Source: Bacillus oleivorans (GTDB taxonomy: Bacteria; Bacillota; Bacilli; Bacillales; JC228). Taken from it: a DNA stretch of 64,000 nucleotides. Location: positions 310,001 through 374,000 of the forward strand of contig NZ_OAOP01000004.1 in NCBI RefSeq assembly GCF_900207585.1, given 5' to 3'. The notes under the pieces are model-generated. The model was given only the letters and a program-made list of their open reading frames with translations, was not told where the DNA came from and searched no databases. The number at the start of each line of letters is the position of its first letter. The stretch's first letter is position 1. Positions 50,576 to 59,316 of this stretch are shown one piece after another. A program made the translations under genes and the position numbers.

Positions 50576-50635
50576 TATTTTCACCCTTTCAATGCTTCTA
50601 CGGGTAGTATATAAACCAAAGTTATCTTTTTTCTT

Positions 50636-50659
50636 TCTTAAATCTTAAGAAATTCTTAA
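50636..50659 (-). promoter_or_regulatory. TCTTAA repeats, candidate response-regulator site
   Basis: TCTTAA at 50636-50641, 50643-50648 and 50654-50659, with a CTTAAGA-AAT-TCTTAAG palindrome across the last two. They lie about 60 bases upstream of the ATPase start, where an OmpR-type regulator would bind. Confidence 0.45.
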
Positions 50660-50666
50660 GTTAAAA

Positions 50667-50689
50667 AAGGCCGCCCGATTGACGACCTT
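50667..50689 (-). terminator. Terminator between the kinase and ATPase genes
   Basis: Minus strand AAGGTCG / CGGCCTT stem followed by TTTTTT, overlapping the kinase stop codon. Confidence 0.7.
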
Positions 50690-51623
50690 AATAAGAGATT
50701 TTCCTGAATTTGCAGGTAAACACAGTTTTTATGTATGGCTTGCTCTCGGCCCGAATCGTCCCTCTCATTGCTTCAACCAGCCGTTTCGTAATGCTAAGTC
50801 CAAGGCCGCTTCCTTGAAATGCTTGGTTCCGCGCATCATCTAAGGTATATAAGCGTTCAAAAACTCGTTCCTGGTCGATTTCAGAAATGCCTCTGCCTTT
50901 ATCCCATACTTCCACCGCAATGTTATTTCCACTTTCACGAAGAGTTATTCCGATTACATGGCCATCGTTTCCGTAAGAGATGGCATTCGAAATTAAATTA
51001 CTTAGGACCCGGTTTAAGGCTTGTTCGTTTCCGAGAATATACAAAGGCTCCTCTGGAATCTCAACTTCGACCTGAAGCTTTTTCGCTTGCAGCAGTCCAT
51101 AGAAATCGAGGACATTTTTACGGCATACTTCATTGATATGGACGCGGTCTAACGGCAAAATGGAGTCCCCCGATTCTAACCGGACGAGGTCAAAAAACTG
51201 ATTGATTAAAGAGATGACGCTGGTTGTTTTCCGATAGAGATTCGCAACCGTCTCTTTCCGTTCTTCCTCTGACATAGTCTCATCGATTTTCAATTTTTCG
51301 ACATACCCTAATATCACTGTTAATGGCGTCTTCAAATCATGGGACATATTCGCCAGCATTTTTTGCAGCTCTAGCTTTGTTTTTGCATAATCGGCAATGA
51401 TTTTTTGGTTATAATCGAGCAGCCGGTTAATCTGAATCAGAAACTGTTGGATAACAGTGTAATCGGTTTGTAAGAGCAGCTTTTCACTCGTCTCCTGATC
51501 AATAATTTCCGCGAGCTTCGCCTGAATATCGAACAGGTCCTTTTTTAATTTTCGCTTTGAATTGAATTGAACTAGAACGATCCATAGTAAAATAACAATA
51601 ATAAAGATAAACACTGGTTCCAT
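50688..51623 (-). CDS. ycbM: Sensor histidine kinase, YcbM-like
   Basis: A 311-residue kinase with one N-terminal membrane helix (VFIFIIVILLWIVLV), a coiled-coil-like linker, HisKA with phosphoacceptor in LANMSHDLKTPLTVILGYVEK, and HATPase (NLISNAISYGN, VWDKGRGISEID, GSGLGLSITKRLVE). The length equals that of B. subtilis YcbM. Probable membrane-sensing kinase for the downstream ABC transporter. ATG follows TAGGAG; it starts four bases after the regulator gene. Confidence 0.85.
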   Translation of the reverse strand: MEPVFIFIIVILLWIVLVQFNSKRKLKKDLFDIQAKLAEIIDQETSEKLLLQTDYTVIQQFLIQINRLLDYNQKIIADYAKTKLELQKMLANMSHDLKTPLTVILGYVEKLKIDETMSEEERKETVANLYRKTTSVISLINQFFDLVRLESGDSILPLDRVHINEVCRKNVLDFYGLLQAKKLQVEVEIPEEPLYILGNEQALNRVLSNLISNAISYGNDGHVIGITLRESGNNIAVEVWDKGRGISEIDQERVFERLYTLDDARNQAFQGSGLGLSITKRLVEAMRGTIRAESKPYIKTVFTCKFRKISY

Positions 51624-51627
51624 TCTG

Positions 51628-52323
51628 TTAATCTCCTATTTTATAGCCGATTCCCCAAATGGTTTGTATATACTTGGGAGCCGATGGGTCATCTTCTATT
51701 TTTTCACGGAGTCTTCGAATATGAACATTAATCACATTTTCATCACCATAATAGTCATCTTCCCAGATAAACTTATAGATTTGATCTTTCGTAAAGACCC
51801 GGCTTGGATTGGTCATGAAAAGCTTTAATATTTGAAATTCCTTTGCCGTCAACTTGATTACTTGCCCCTTTTTGCTGGCTGTAAAGGTGCCTAAATCTAA
51901 GGTGATATCTTTAAACTGAAGGCTATTTTCCGTGATTTTTTCTGCTGGAGGAGCATACTGGGTTACACGGCGAATCGCAGCCTGGACACGAGCTGTCAGT
52001 TCAATCATCGAAAACGGCTTGCTGATATAGTCATCCGCGCCAAATCCTAACCCTAGTGCCTTATCCAAATCACTGGTTTTTGCCGAAATAATGAGCACTG
52101 GAACAACGCTCGCATCTCTCACAATCTTTAAGAATTCCATACCGTTCCGCTTCGGGAGCATGAGGTCCAGCAGAACTAACTCTACCTCCTCCCGCTTAAA
52201 AACAGCCTCCGCTTCTTCACCATCGGATGCTGTGAAAACGGTGAAGCCTTCTTGCTTTAGATGGTTTTGAACGAGAACACGGATTTCCTCATCGTCCTCG
52301 ACTAACAGTATTCTGTGTCGCAC
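51628..52323 (-). CDS. ycbL: OmpR-family response regulator, YcbL-like
   Basis: A 231-residue regulator: acidic pair in LLVEDDEEIRVLV, phosphorylatable Asp in LVLLDLMLPKRNG, KPFSMIELTAR at the end of the receiver, and winged helix LTAKEFQILKLFMTNPSRVF with VHIRRLREKIEDDPS and TIWGIGYKIGD. It starts with GTG, about ten bases after GAGG. With its kinase, ATPase and permease it forms the regulator-kinase-ATPase-permease order of B. subtilis ycbLMNO. Confidence 0.87.
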   Translation of the reverse strand: MRHRILLVEDDEEIRVLVQNHLKQEGFTVFTASDGEEAEAVFKREEVELVLLDLMLPKRNGMEFLKIVRDASVVPVLIISAKTSDLDKALGLGFGADDYISKPFSMIELTARVQAAIRRVTQYAPPAEKITENSLQFKDITLDLGTFTASKKGQVIKLTAKEFQILKLFMTNPSRVFTKDQIYKFIWEDDYYGDENVINVHIRRLREKIEDDPSAPKYIQTIWGIGYKIGD

Positions 52324-52582
52324 TGAATCACGTCCTCATTATGTACAAGTCTATTATATTAAAATAGGATTCTTTCTTACGCTAGGATATTCTAAGGGGC
52401 ATATAGTTATTGGGACTGTCGATGGTTCTATGTTATTCATTTTATCGTATGGTCTGAGAAAAAAGATGAATGATTTTAAATAAATTTGTACCTTATTAAT
52501 CTTATTTTATAGTTTCTAAATATTTTAATGCTTAATTATCCTTTTATGGATGGTATGACCTGTAGCGATTCTAAATATTTTC
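52324..52582. other. Gap with no recognisable feature
   Basis: AT-rich 260 bases; no gene, RNA element or repeat was seen. It holds the promoter region of the YcbL-like gene. Confidence 0.5.
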
Positions 52583-52619
52583 AAAAAAAAAGCACCTACG
52601 TCACGTTTACGTAGATACT
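52582..52619 (-). terminator. Terminator of the ThDP-enzyme gene
   Basis: Minus strand AGTATCTACGT / ACGTAGGTGCT, 11 pairs with two G-U, followed by nine T. About 140 bases after the stop. Confidence 0.75.
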
Positions 52620-52756
52620 CCATTTTTAAGTATTCGTTACTTGTTTATAGGTAAATTTTAACCCTTTTATTGAGGATTGTATCAACAAACGTACTGCAAA
52701 GGAGACTATGAGCTTATAAGAATTTAAATTAGCTGCTACTCCAAATCTATTGATTA

Positions 52757-54475
52757 TTAGTAAGTTAAAGCCTCTCTATCCTTTGCATCAATCTTACTAT
52801 CGGCTCTCCAATTAGTTACTGGAGGAATGATATCTGTAATTCGTTCTATTATAATATCCAAAAATACAGGTGAATTCTGATGAATGGCCCATTTTATGCC
52901 CGCCTCTAACTCCTCATTGCTAGAGATTTTCAAACTTTTAATGCCAAACCCTTCCGCAATTTTCGCACCATCAATTTGCTTAAAATCAACGGCAATATAA
53001 CGTTCATTATAATATAGTTGGTGAAGCTTCTTAATCCAACCATAACTATCGTTTTGGAGAAGAATAAACACAATTGGCAAATTTAGTCTGCTTACGGTTT
53101 CCAACTCCCCTGCAGACATTGCAAAACTGCCATCACCAAACAACGAAAATACTTTCGAATTAGGGCTTGCAAACTGGGCACCTATGGATGCGGATAGGGC
53201 ATACCCTAAATTCCCGTGACCTCGATCAAATACAACTCTTCTTCCAGGATTCTTAATTCTAAAATGGGCTGCCATATATGGATTTTGCGTGCCAGCGTCA
53301 ACAACAAACAGTGAATTTTTTTCTGTATGCTTATCCAACAGATCAATGATTTTCGCTGGATTAACAAGATTCGTTTCCTTTTCCACTTCTTTTGCTGCAG
53401 ATTCAAATTTCTCTTGCACAACTGATTGATGCCATTTATTCCACTCAGTGTAATCCAACTTATTGTGACCTTTATTTATCATTTTCAAATACAGTTCATT
53501 TAAAAAGGATTTAATGTCACTCATAATGGCTAAATCTGTTTTTATATTTAAGTCAAGCATATCCTCGCTAATGTCCACTTGAACAACAGTCGGGAAATTA
53601 CTAAAAATTCGTTTGGCAACGGTTGTTACATTGTTTAATTTCGATCCAAGTACTAAAACGAAATCTGCTTCCTTTACCACGTTATTCGTTTCATCTGTAC
53701 CTCCATTTACACCGATAACGCCAATCGAATATGGAGATCTTTCATCAATACTCCCCTTCCCATTAATAGAAGTTCCTACAGGGATTGAAAAATTAACTGC
53801 AATCTGTTCAAGTTCTTTATAGGCACCTGATAAATGTACACCTCCACCAGCAAGAATAATCGGCCTTGAAGATTTTGATAATAATTCATATACTTTTTCA
53901 ACTTCTTCTAGAGGAGGAGCACTTTTTAATTGTTTTTGATTGGCAGGGGATAGATCTTCATCTGTAAAAGGATAATCATGTTCATGAATATCCTCTGGAA
54001 TTGAAATGTGGACAGCTCCAGGTCTTCCAGCCGTTGCAACTCTAAACGCTTTTCTTATCATTTGAGGAACTTTAGATGAAAGTTTTATCTGTGTATTCCA
54101 TTTTGTTATAGACTTTGTCAGTTCCACTTGTTTAAGCTCTGTTAATGCACCCGTATCCTCACTGCTTAGCGGTACATCTGATGAAAAACAGATAATAGGT
54201 ATTGATGAAGATGTTGCTTCACTTAAACCTGGTAAAGCATAAAGCAATCCTCCTCCACTAGGTACATCTACGATACCAGGTTTTCCGGATACTCTTGCAT
54301 ATGTGTCTGCCATATAGGCAGCATGACGTTCATCTCGACAAGAGATATATTTAATTTGCTCGCTATGTTTTTCAAACGCATTATGAAATATCATACTTGT
54401 ATCTCCTGGTACACCAAACACTACTTCTACATCATTTGCAATTAACAATTTCACTATAGCATCGGCTGTTCTCAT
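52757..54475 (-). CDS. Thiamine diphosphate-dependent enzyme, acetolactate synthase-like
   Basis: A 572-residue ThDP enzyme of the POX/AHAS family. N-terminal Pyr domain has VFGVPGDTSMIFHNAF and the activating Glu in CRDERHAAYMADTYARVSG; the C-terminal PP domain has the ThDP/Mg motif GDGSFAMSAGELETVSRLNL ... ILLQND. A central domain (about 190-330) is present. Such enzymes decarboxylate or carboligate 2-oxoacids, or act on oxalyl-CoA-type substrates; the last 30 residues (ITDIIPPVTNWRADSK) are not typical of acetolactate synthase. ATG follows AGGAG. It is the last gene downstream of the TctABC-VOC operon and carries its own copy of the operon's upstream motif. Confidence 0.87.
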   Translation of the reverse strand: MRTADAIVKLLIANDVEVVFGVPGDTSMIFHNAFEKHSEQIKYISCRDERHAAYMADTYARVSGKPGIVDVPSGGGLLYALPGLSEATSSSIPIICFSSDVPLSSEDTGALTELKQVELTKSITKWNTQIKLSSKVPQMIRKAFRVATAGRPGAVHISIPEDIHEHDYPFTDEDLSPANQKQLKSAPPLEEVEKVYELLSKSSRPIILAGGGVHLSGAYKELEQIAVNFSIPVGTSINGKGSIDERSPYSIGVIGVNGGTDETNNVVKEADFVLVLGSKLNNVTTVAKRIFSNFPTVVQVDISEDMLDLNIKTDLAIMSDIKSFLNELYLKMINKGHNKLDYTEWNKWHQSVVQEKFESAAKEVEKETNLVNPAKIIDLLDKHTEKNSLFVVDAGTQNPYMAAHFRIKNPGRRVVFDRGHGNLGYALSASIGAQFASPNSKVFSLFGDGSFAMSAGELETVSRLNLPIVFILLQNDSYGWIKKLHQLYYNERYIAVDFKQIDGAKIAEGFGIKSLKISSNEELEAGIKWAIHQNSPVFLDIIIERITDIIPPVTNWRADSKIDAKDREALTY

Positions 54476-54559
54476 GATAAAACTCCTCTCCTTTTTTAAA
54501 ATTATGTTAGGTTATACATACACCGGTTTCGCATAATTTTTATTAATATTTTTACAGTA

Positions 54560-54592
54560 ATTAAATTTTTTAAGTAATACTTCAATTATTAT
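54560..54592. promoter_or_regulatory. Shared motif, copy B, in front of the ThDP gene
   Basis: ATTAAA-N6-TTAAGTAATACTTCAATTATTAT-type sequence with an AAGT-N3-ACTT palindrome; nearly the same as copy A at 59200-59232. It lies about 85 bases upstream of the ThDP-enzyme start, in the 166-base gap after the VOC gene. Confidence 0.5.
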
Positions 54593-54641
54593 CCAAAGAA
54601 AAAAGCCCTATGACTTTTATATATCTCTCTATTACTAAAAA

Positions 54642-55481
54642 TCAGGTACCACCTAATAGTTGAATACTTTGTTGAGTTTCAATCTGATAACTTCCTCCAA
54701 AAAGTTCAAACGATTCCTTTTTTATATCTCTTATTAAGGTTACTTTAAATGGCTTTTCCCCATGTTCTATTAGTACTTTAGAAACAATGCCATCATCCAT
54801 TGGGCTGCTTAAAACAATATTTCCCCCATTCAGGAATAATGTTCGGCATTTTGCTTGTAATTTATTATCAATATATGTTCCCCCCATTTGTAAATTGAAC
54901 AATTCAGCCCAATTTTCAACCGTTTTTTCAAGATCTTTAACTGCAATCGTTATATGTGAAAATTTTGTTCTGTAAGAATGTTTACCAATGATACCTTTTT
55001 CCACCAAATTCCTGATTCTATCGTTGTCACTTTCATCCCACTGAATGAAATATGGAAAATTTGGTCCATCATTTGTATCTCCTACGAATAAAAGCTTCCA
55101 TCTACTAACACTTCCATCAGGAGTAACCCGGCTTAATGGAACTGGTCCTATTACTTCTAAACCTTTGTTTTCAAAATATGCAGCAGTTTTTTGGATGTCA
55201 TGAGTTCGAACAATAAACCTGATAAATCCTTCCGTGAAACCATTTTTTATAATAGATTCCATTAAGCTAAATTTTGGATGATTCATCAATCTTAATTTTT
55301 TCTTGTCAGATGCAGAAATAAATTCTATATAACTTAGATCAAAATGACACAATGCATTGTAAGTAGGACGGTTCTGATGATGTCCCCCGTCCACTGCATG
55401 TATCCCTTTTTCCTTTAGAACAGTAATCACTTTTTTTGGATCCTCTACATAATGAACAATATGGTCAAAGCTAAAGTACAT
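54642..55481 (-). CDS. VOC-superfamily protein (glyoxalase-like domain)
   Basis: A 279-residue protein with two vicinal-oxygen-chelate modules: FDHIVHYVEDPKKVITVLKE at the start and KFSHITIAVKDLEKTVENWA in the second half. The first His and the glutamate in LSYIEFIS are candidate metal ligands. Members are metal-dependent isomerases, lyases or dioxygenases; the type resembles the glyoxalase_3 group. It lies 27 bases downstream of TctA and is co-transcribed. Substrate probably the compound taken up by the transporter. Confidence 0.8.
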   Translation of the reverse strand: MYFSFDHIVHYVEDPKKVITVLKEKGIHAVDGGHHQNRPTYNALCHFDLSYIEFISASDKKKLRLMNHPKFSLMESIIKNGFTEGFIRFIVRTHDIQKTAAYFENKGLEVIGPVPLSRVTPDGSVSRWKLLFVGDTNDGPNFPYFIQWDESDNDRIRNLVEKGIIGKHSYRTKFSHITIAVKDLEKTVENWAELFNLQMGGTYIDNKLQAKCRTLFLNGGNIVLSSPMDDGIVSKVLIEHGEKPFKVTLIRDIKKESFELFGGSYQIETQQSIQLLGGT

Positions 55482-55508
55482 AAATAAATGTCTCCGTTCT
55501 TATAACAA

Positions 55509-57017
55509 TTACTTAACTAATTCGTTTTTTTCATCATGCAAAACATTTTTGTTAGTCTTATATTGTCGATATATAATTACAACAAAAAAGAGAATTGTAG
55601 CTAATAATAATGTAAGGCTAATAGGACTGGAGAAAAATATGGCATATCCACTTTCTGAGCGAATCAGTGCGGTACGAAATGATCTTTCAATTATCGGACC
55701 TAAAATAAAAGCCAAAGCCATAGGAGCTACGGAGTAACCAAACTTCTCCATGAAGTAACCAATAACTCCAAAAAATAAGGCAACCCCCATGTGATAAATA
55801 GATGCTTCAGGCGCATATGCTCCAAGAAAGGAAAAAATAGCAATTATAGGCAATAATACTGTTTTCTTTAACATTGCCAATTTCGAAATTATACGTGCTG
55901 AAGATAAACCGATAGTCAATTGAAATATCATGGCAATAAACAAGCCAATATAGATGATATAAATTAGATTTAAATGATTCTGAAAAAGGAGTGGTCCTGG
56001 TTCTATACCTTGAATAATAAAAGCTCCTAATAAAACTGCGGTAACAGCATCTCCTGGTATACCGAGTGTAAGAGCAGGAATTAATGCGCCCCCCACTACC
56101 GCACTATTAGCCGCTTCTGAGGCTGCTACACCTTCTATCCTTCCTTTTCCAAATTCATCTGGATTTTTCGAACTCCTCTTTGCTTCACCATAAGAAACAA
56201 ATGCTGCAATATTTGCACCCGCACCCGGCAGCGCACCTATAAAACTTCCGATTAATCCGGATTTAGCAAATACCCACTTTAATGCCTTCATTTCTTTAAT
56301 GGTTGGTCTTATTCTATTGATCTTATTAGGCATACTTTTAATTTGTGAATCAGGCTTTTCTAGCATTCTAAAAACCTCGGATACTGCAAATAAACCAATA
56401 ACAACTGGAAGAAAAGGTAAGCCAATAACTAATTGAGGAATGTCAAAAGTAAATCTCGGAAAAGGACTGATTGCATCTATTCCTACCGTTGCCAACAATA
56501 ATCCTAAAAGCCCGGAGATCATTCCTTTCATTACAGATTTGCCTGTAACTGTGAATATAATGGTGAGCCCAAACACCCCTAATGCAAAATATTCTGCTGA
56601 ACTAAATTTTAAAGCAAAATTTGAAATTAGCGGTGACATCATAATCATGATAATGACACTAATACATCCCCCGAGAAAGGAAGCAGTTGCCGCAATACCT
56701 AATGCTCTTCCACTCTCTCCTTTTTGTGTTAGAGGGTAACCATCAAAAGAAGTTGCAACAGCTGCAGGAGTCCCTGGAGCTCTTATTAAAATTGCAGTAA
56801 TTGCCCCTCCATACATTCCACCCACATAAATCCCAAGTAACAATAACAGAGCAGGTTCAGGTGACAGCATAAATGTAAATGGCAGTAGCAGTGAAATAGC
56901 TAATGTAGCAGTTAATCCCGGAATTGCCCCAACTACGATCCCTGCTGCCACCCCTACAAAAATAAAAAATATATTTAAAGGTTGAAGAACTGACATAAAT
57001 ACATTTAAAACTTCCAA
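55509..57017 (-). CDS. tctA: Tripartite tricarboxylate transporter, large permease TctA
   Basis: A 502-residue, about 12-helix TctA-family permease: GVAAGIVVGAIPGLTATLAI, GIYVGGMYGGAITAILIRAPGTP and GIPGDAVTAVLLGAFIIQGI are family blocks. With TctB and TctC it forms a secondary, binding-protein dependent importer of carboxylates. The start is TTG, and the ribosome site is poor, so translation may depend on coupling to TctB 64 bases upstream. Substrate unknown: tricarboxylates, aromatic or sulphonated acids are all seen in this family. Confidence 0.9.
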   Translation of the reverse strand: MEVLNVFMSVLQPLNIFFIFVGVAAGIVVGAIPGLTATLAISLLLPFTFMLSPEPALLLLLGIYVGGMYGGAITAILIRAPGTPAAVATSFDGYPLTQKGESGRALGIAATASFLGGCISVIIMIMMSPLISNFALKFSSAEYFALGVFGLTIIFTVTGKSVMKGMISGLLGLLLATVGIDAISPFPRFTFDIPQLVIGLPFLPVVIGLFAVSEVFRMLEKPDSQIKSMPNKINRIRPTIKEMKALKWVFAKSGLIGSFIGALPGAGANIAAFVSYGEAKRSSKNPDEFGKGRIEGVAASEAANSAVVGGALIPALTLGIPGDAVTAVLLGAFIIQGIEPGPLLFQNHLNLIYIIYIGLFIAMIFQLTIGLSSARIISKLAMLKKTVLLPIIAIFSFLGAYAPEASIYHMGVALFFGVIGYFMEKFGYSVAPMALAFILGPIIERSFRTALIRSESGYAIFFSSPISLTLLLATILFFVVIIYRQYKTNKNVLHDEKNELVK

Positions 57018-57081
57018 CCTTTCATCACCACTCTTTCTATTTCATTTACTTTTCAATTTTAATGTGAAATGTGAAAAATAA

Positions 57082-57567
57082 TTAAAAGAAAAATACTCCT
57101 CTAGGTAATCCAACATTCAGTAAACTTTTAAACAGAAAATAGGCTATTGAGACTGTGATTAATGCTTGAATAGAAATAATCGATAACTTTTTTAAATTCA
57201 TACCCTGATGCATAATGACTGATAAAATAACAAATAACAAAAAAACACTGATAACGAATCCAAGTGTATTGAATAAGACAACAAATCCGAGGAAAGACAT
57301 TATTCCTATAAGAGGCTTTATAAAATTTAATATTCTTGCAAAGCTCAGTTCGATCTTAGAGTCTTTTTCGGGGTTTTCTTTTCTTTTTTTAGGGATCATT
57401 AATATGATTGAAGAAATAATGATTAGAATGATCAATATTCGCGGCCAAAAAGCTGTCCCTACATCATGGCTGCTGCTGGTTTTTTCGGGGAAGTGAAATG
57501 TCTCGATAAAAAATACTATAGAAAATAGGATAATTACTGTACTAGGAATAACATTATTTAATCTCAT
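57082..57567 (-). CDS. tctB: Tripartite tricarboxylate transporter, small permease TctB
   Basis: A 161-residue protein with four helices, the TctB pattern: VIPSTVIILFSIVFFIETFH at the start, GTAFWPRILIILIIISSIIL, and a C-terminal helix pair ending ISVFLLFVILSVIMHQG and LITVSIAYFLFKSLLNVGLP. Partner of TctA. ATG follows GGAGGTG. A hairpin separates it from the TctC gene. Confidence 0.85.
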   Translation of the reverse strand: MRLNNVIPSTVIILFSIVFFIETFHFPEKTSSSHDVGTAFWPRILIILIIISSIILMIPKKRKENPEKDSKIELSFARILNFIKPLIGIMSFLGFVVLFNTLGFVISVFLLFVILSVIMHQGMNLKKLSIISIQALITVSIAYFLFKSLLNVGLPRGVFFF

Positions 57568-57594
57568 ATTTTCACCTCCAAGGTTAGTAAAATT

Positions 57595-57616
57595 AGAAGC
57601 ACCTCTTGGTGCTTCT
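57595..57616 (-). terminator. Hairpin between tctC and tctB
   Basis: AGAAGCACC / GGTGCTTCT perfect nine-base-pair stem with a four-base loop and no T run. Likely an mRNA stability or partial-termination element giving more binding protein than permease. Confidence 0.6.
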
Positions 57617-57632
57617 ATAATAGTGAGAAAAA

Positions 57633-58637
57633 TTACTGTTCTATTTCAAATTTACTTACTGCATTTTCTACTGTTGGATACAATTCTTCAATATACGTTA
57701 ATGACTCTTCTGAATTTAAATACCGCTGATCAATGTTTGCTTCAGTACCCCATTCCTGAAATTCTGGGTTATCAAAAGCTTTCTTCCCTGCTTCTTTAAG
57801 TTTCTCTAGGATAGAATCTGGTGTTCCCTTTGGTACAGCAATAGCTCTAAAACTCTCATACTTAACATCGTATCCTAACTCCTTAAACGTAGGAACATCC
57901 GGAAATGCTTCAATCCTTTCATCTGTTAAGCTAGCTAAAGCAACTAAGGTTCCTTCTTCAATATGAGAGATGGATGCTGTAGGTGACGTGATAATTGCAT
58001 CTAGATGTTTACCAAGTAATTCTGTGTTTTGATCAGCAGATCCATTAAATGGTACAAAGTTAAATGCATCTTCCAAGCCTGTTGCCTCTGCCATTAACAC
58101 TCCCGCTTGGTGCCATAGGCCGAATTCACCGTTAACTCCTATTGTTAATTGTTTCCCAGATGATTTTTTCTTCTCACCTTCAGCGAGAAAATCTTCTATT
58201 CCTTGGTATCCGTAATCACTATGAGTAATTAACAACATACCTTGGATGGTAAACATATTAATTAGCTCGAAATCTTTATATGAGGTAGTACTTGTACCGA
58301 GTGCTTCATTTGTAAGAATATCAAAAGTCATCAATGACATATTGTAGCCGTCCGCGGGTTTTGTAGCAGACTCAGCCCAACCAACGGCACCATTACCGCC
58401 AGTAACATTTCTTACATTAATGTCTTCTCCAAGTTCTTCTGAAACATATTGTATATAACCACGGAATGCAATATCTGATCCGCTTCCTGCGCTCCACGGA
58501 ACAATTGCATCTATCGCTTTTGTAGGATAATCAGATGCATCTGAATTTGAACTAGTTGAATTACAGCCTGCTAAAATGATAAATAATATAGAAACAACAA
58601 CAAAAAAATTGAATTTCTTTACCACGGAAGCGAACAA
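57633..58637 (-). CDS. tctC: Tripartite tricarboxylate transporter substrate-binding lipoprotein TctC
   Basis: A 334-residue extracytoplasmic binding protein. Lipoprotein signal: hydrophobic segment FFVVVSILFIILAGC with the lipobox LAGC at about 22-25. Body has the TctC (Bug) family pattern: IDAIVPWSAGSGSDIAFRGY, NVTGGNGAVGWAESA, and FVPFNGSADQNTELLGKHLD. The start is TTG, seven bases after AAGGGGG. It captures the transported carboxylate on the outside of the membrane. Confidence 0.9.
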   Translation of the reverse strand: MFASVVKKFNFFVVVSILFIILAGCNSTSSNSDASDYPTKAIDAIVPWSAGSGSDIAFRGYIQYVSEELGEDINVRNVTGGNGAVGWAESATKPADGYNMSLMTFDILTNEALGTSTTSYKDFELINMFTIQGMLLITHSDYGYQGIEDFLAEGEKKKSSGKQLTIGVNGEFGLWHQAGVLMAEATGLEDAFNFVPFNGSADQNTELLGKHLDAIITSPTASISHIEEGTLVALASLTDERIEAFPDVPTFKELGYDVKYESFRAIAVPKGTPDSILEKLKEAGKKAFDNPEFQEWGTEANIDQRYLNSEESLTYIEELYPTVENAVSKFEIEQ

Positions 58638-58665
58638 GCCAATTCCCCCTTATAAAATTATTTAA

Positions 58666-59091
58666 TTACCTGGTTAAAAAAGATACTTCATCCATTACTT
58701 TGAATCCTAATTCCAGACCTGTTCTCTGTTCCTTTAGATTGATAATCATATTTATATGGTTTGGCATATGGGTTTCATCGTAGCCTAATACAGAACCTAT
58801 AATTTTTTCATTAACCTTTAACTTGTCTGATTTTTGAATAATCCCACCACTTGTTACTTCAAAAAATCCTAAATATGCAATGGAGTTAATAGTACTGTTC
58901 TGACTAGATGTTTCCTCAGTAGCAATTAATTCAATAATGTCCCATTTTTTAAATGCCCTTGTAGGCTGTGGGATTAACTGAAGCCCTCTGTTTTCTAGAT
59001 AACAATCCATAACTGCAACAAGCTTTCCTGAAACCATTCTCCGTTCTTGATAAATATTGGAGGGAATCATTCCTGCCTTGTATGGGTCCAT
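58666..59091 (-). CDS. Hypothetical cytosolic protein, first gene of the Tct operon
   Basis: A 141-residue protein beginning MDPYKAGMIPSNIYQERRMV with beta-type segments (KKWDIIELIATEET, GIIQKSDKLKVNEKIIGSVL) and no membrane helix. I think of DUF6917-type proteins but cannot confirm it. The start at 59091 follows AAGGTGG five bases upstream; an earlier TTG lacks a site. It precedes the transporter genes and follows the shared upstream motif, so it belongs to the catabolic unit. Function unknown. Confidence 0.65.
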   Translation of the reverse strand: MDPYKAGMIPSNIYQERRMVSGKLVAVMDCYLENRGLQLIPQPTRAFKKWDIIELIATEETSSQNSTINSIAYLGFFEVTSGGIIQKSDKLKVNEKIIGSVLGYDETHMPNHINMIINLKEQRTGLELGFKVMDEVSFLTR

Positions 59092-59199
59092 ATACACCAC
59101 CTTCTCATGATTTTTAAAATCTTTTAATAAGTCTGACAATTAAGTTGAGTAAATTTTATTCTATTGTTTTTCAATAGTCAATAAAATTTTAAACATTGG

Positions 59200-59232
59200 A
59201 TTAAAAAATTTAAGTGTCACTTCAATAAATTA
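59200..59232. promoter_or_regulatory. Shared motif, copy A, in the divergent operon/regulator gap
   Basis: ATTAAAAAATTTAAGTGTCA-CTTCAATAAATTA contains the palindrome AAGTG-T-CACTT. It lies between the Tct operon and the XRE-cupin gene; copy B lies before the ThDP gene. The likely binder is the XRE-cupin regulator. Confidence 0.5.
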
Positions 59233-59316
59233 ACGAATATTTAATCTATAGCTTTTCATTAGAGTTAAAAAAGAGTAATATTTTAATTGGTATTATTTCG
59301 AAAAAGGAGAGTATCT

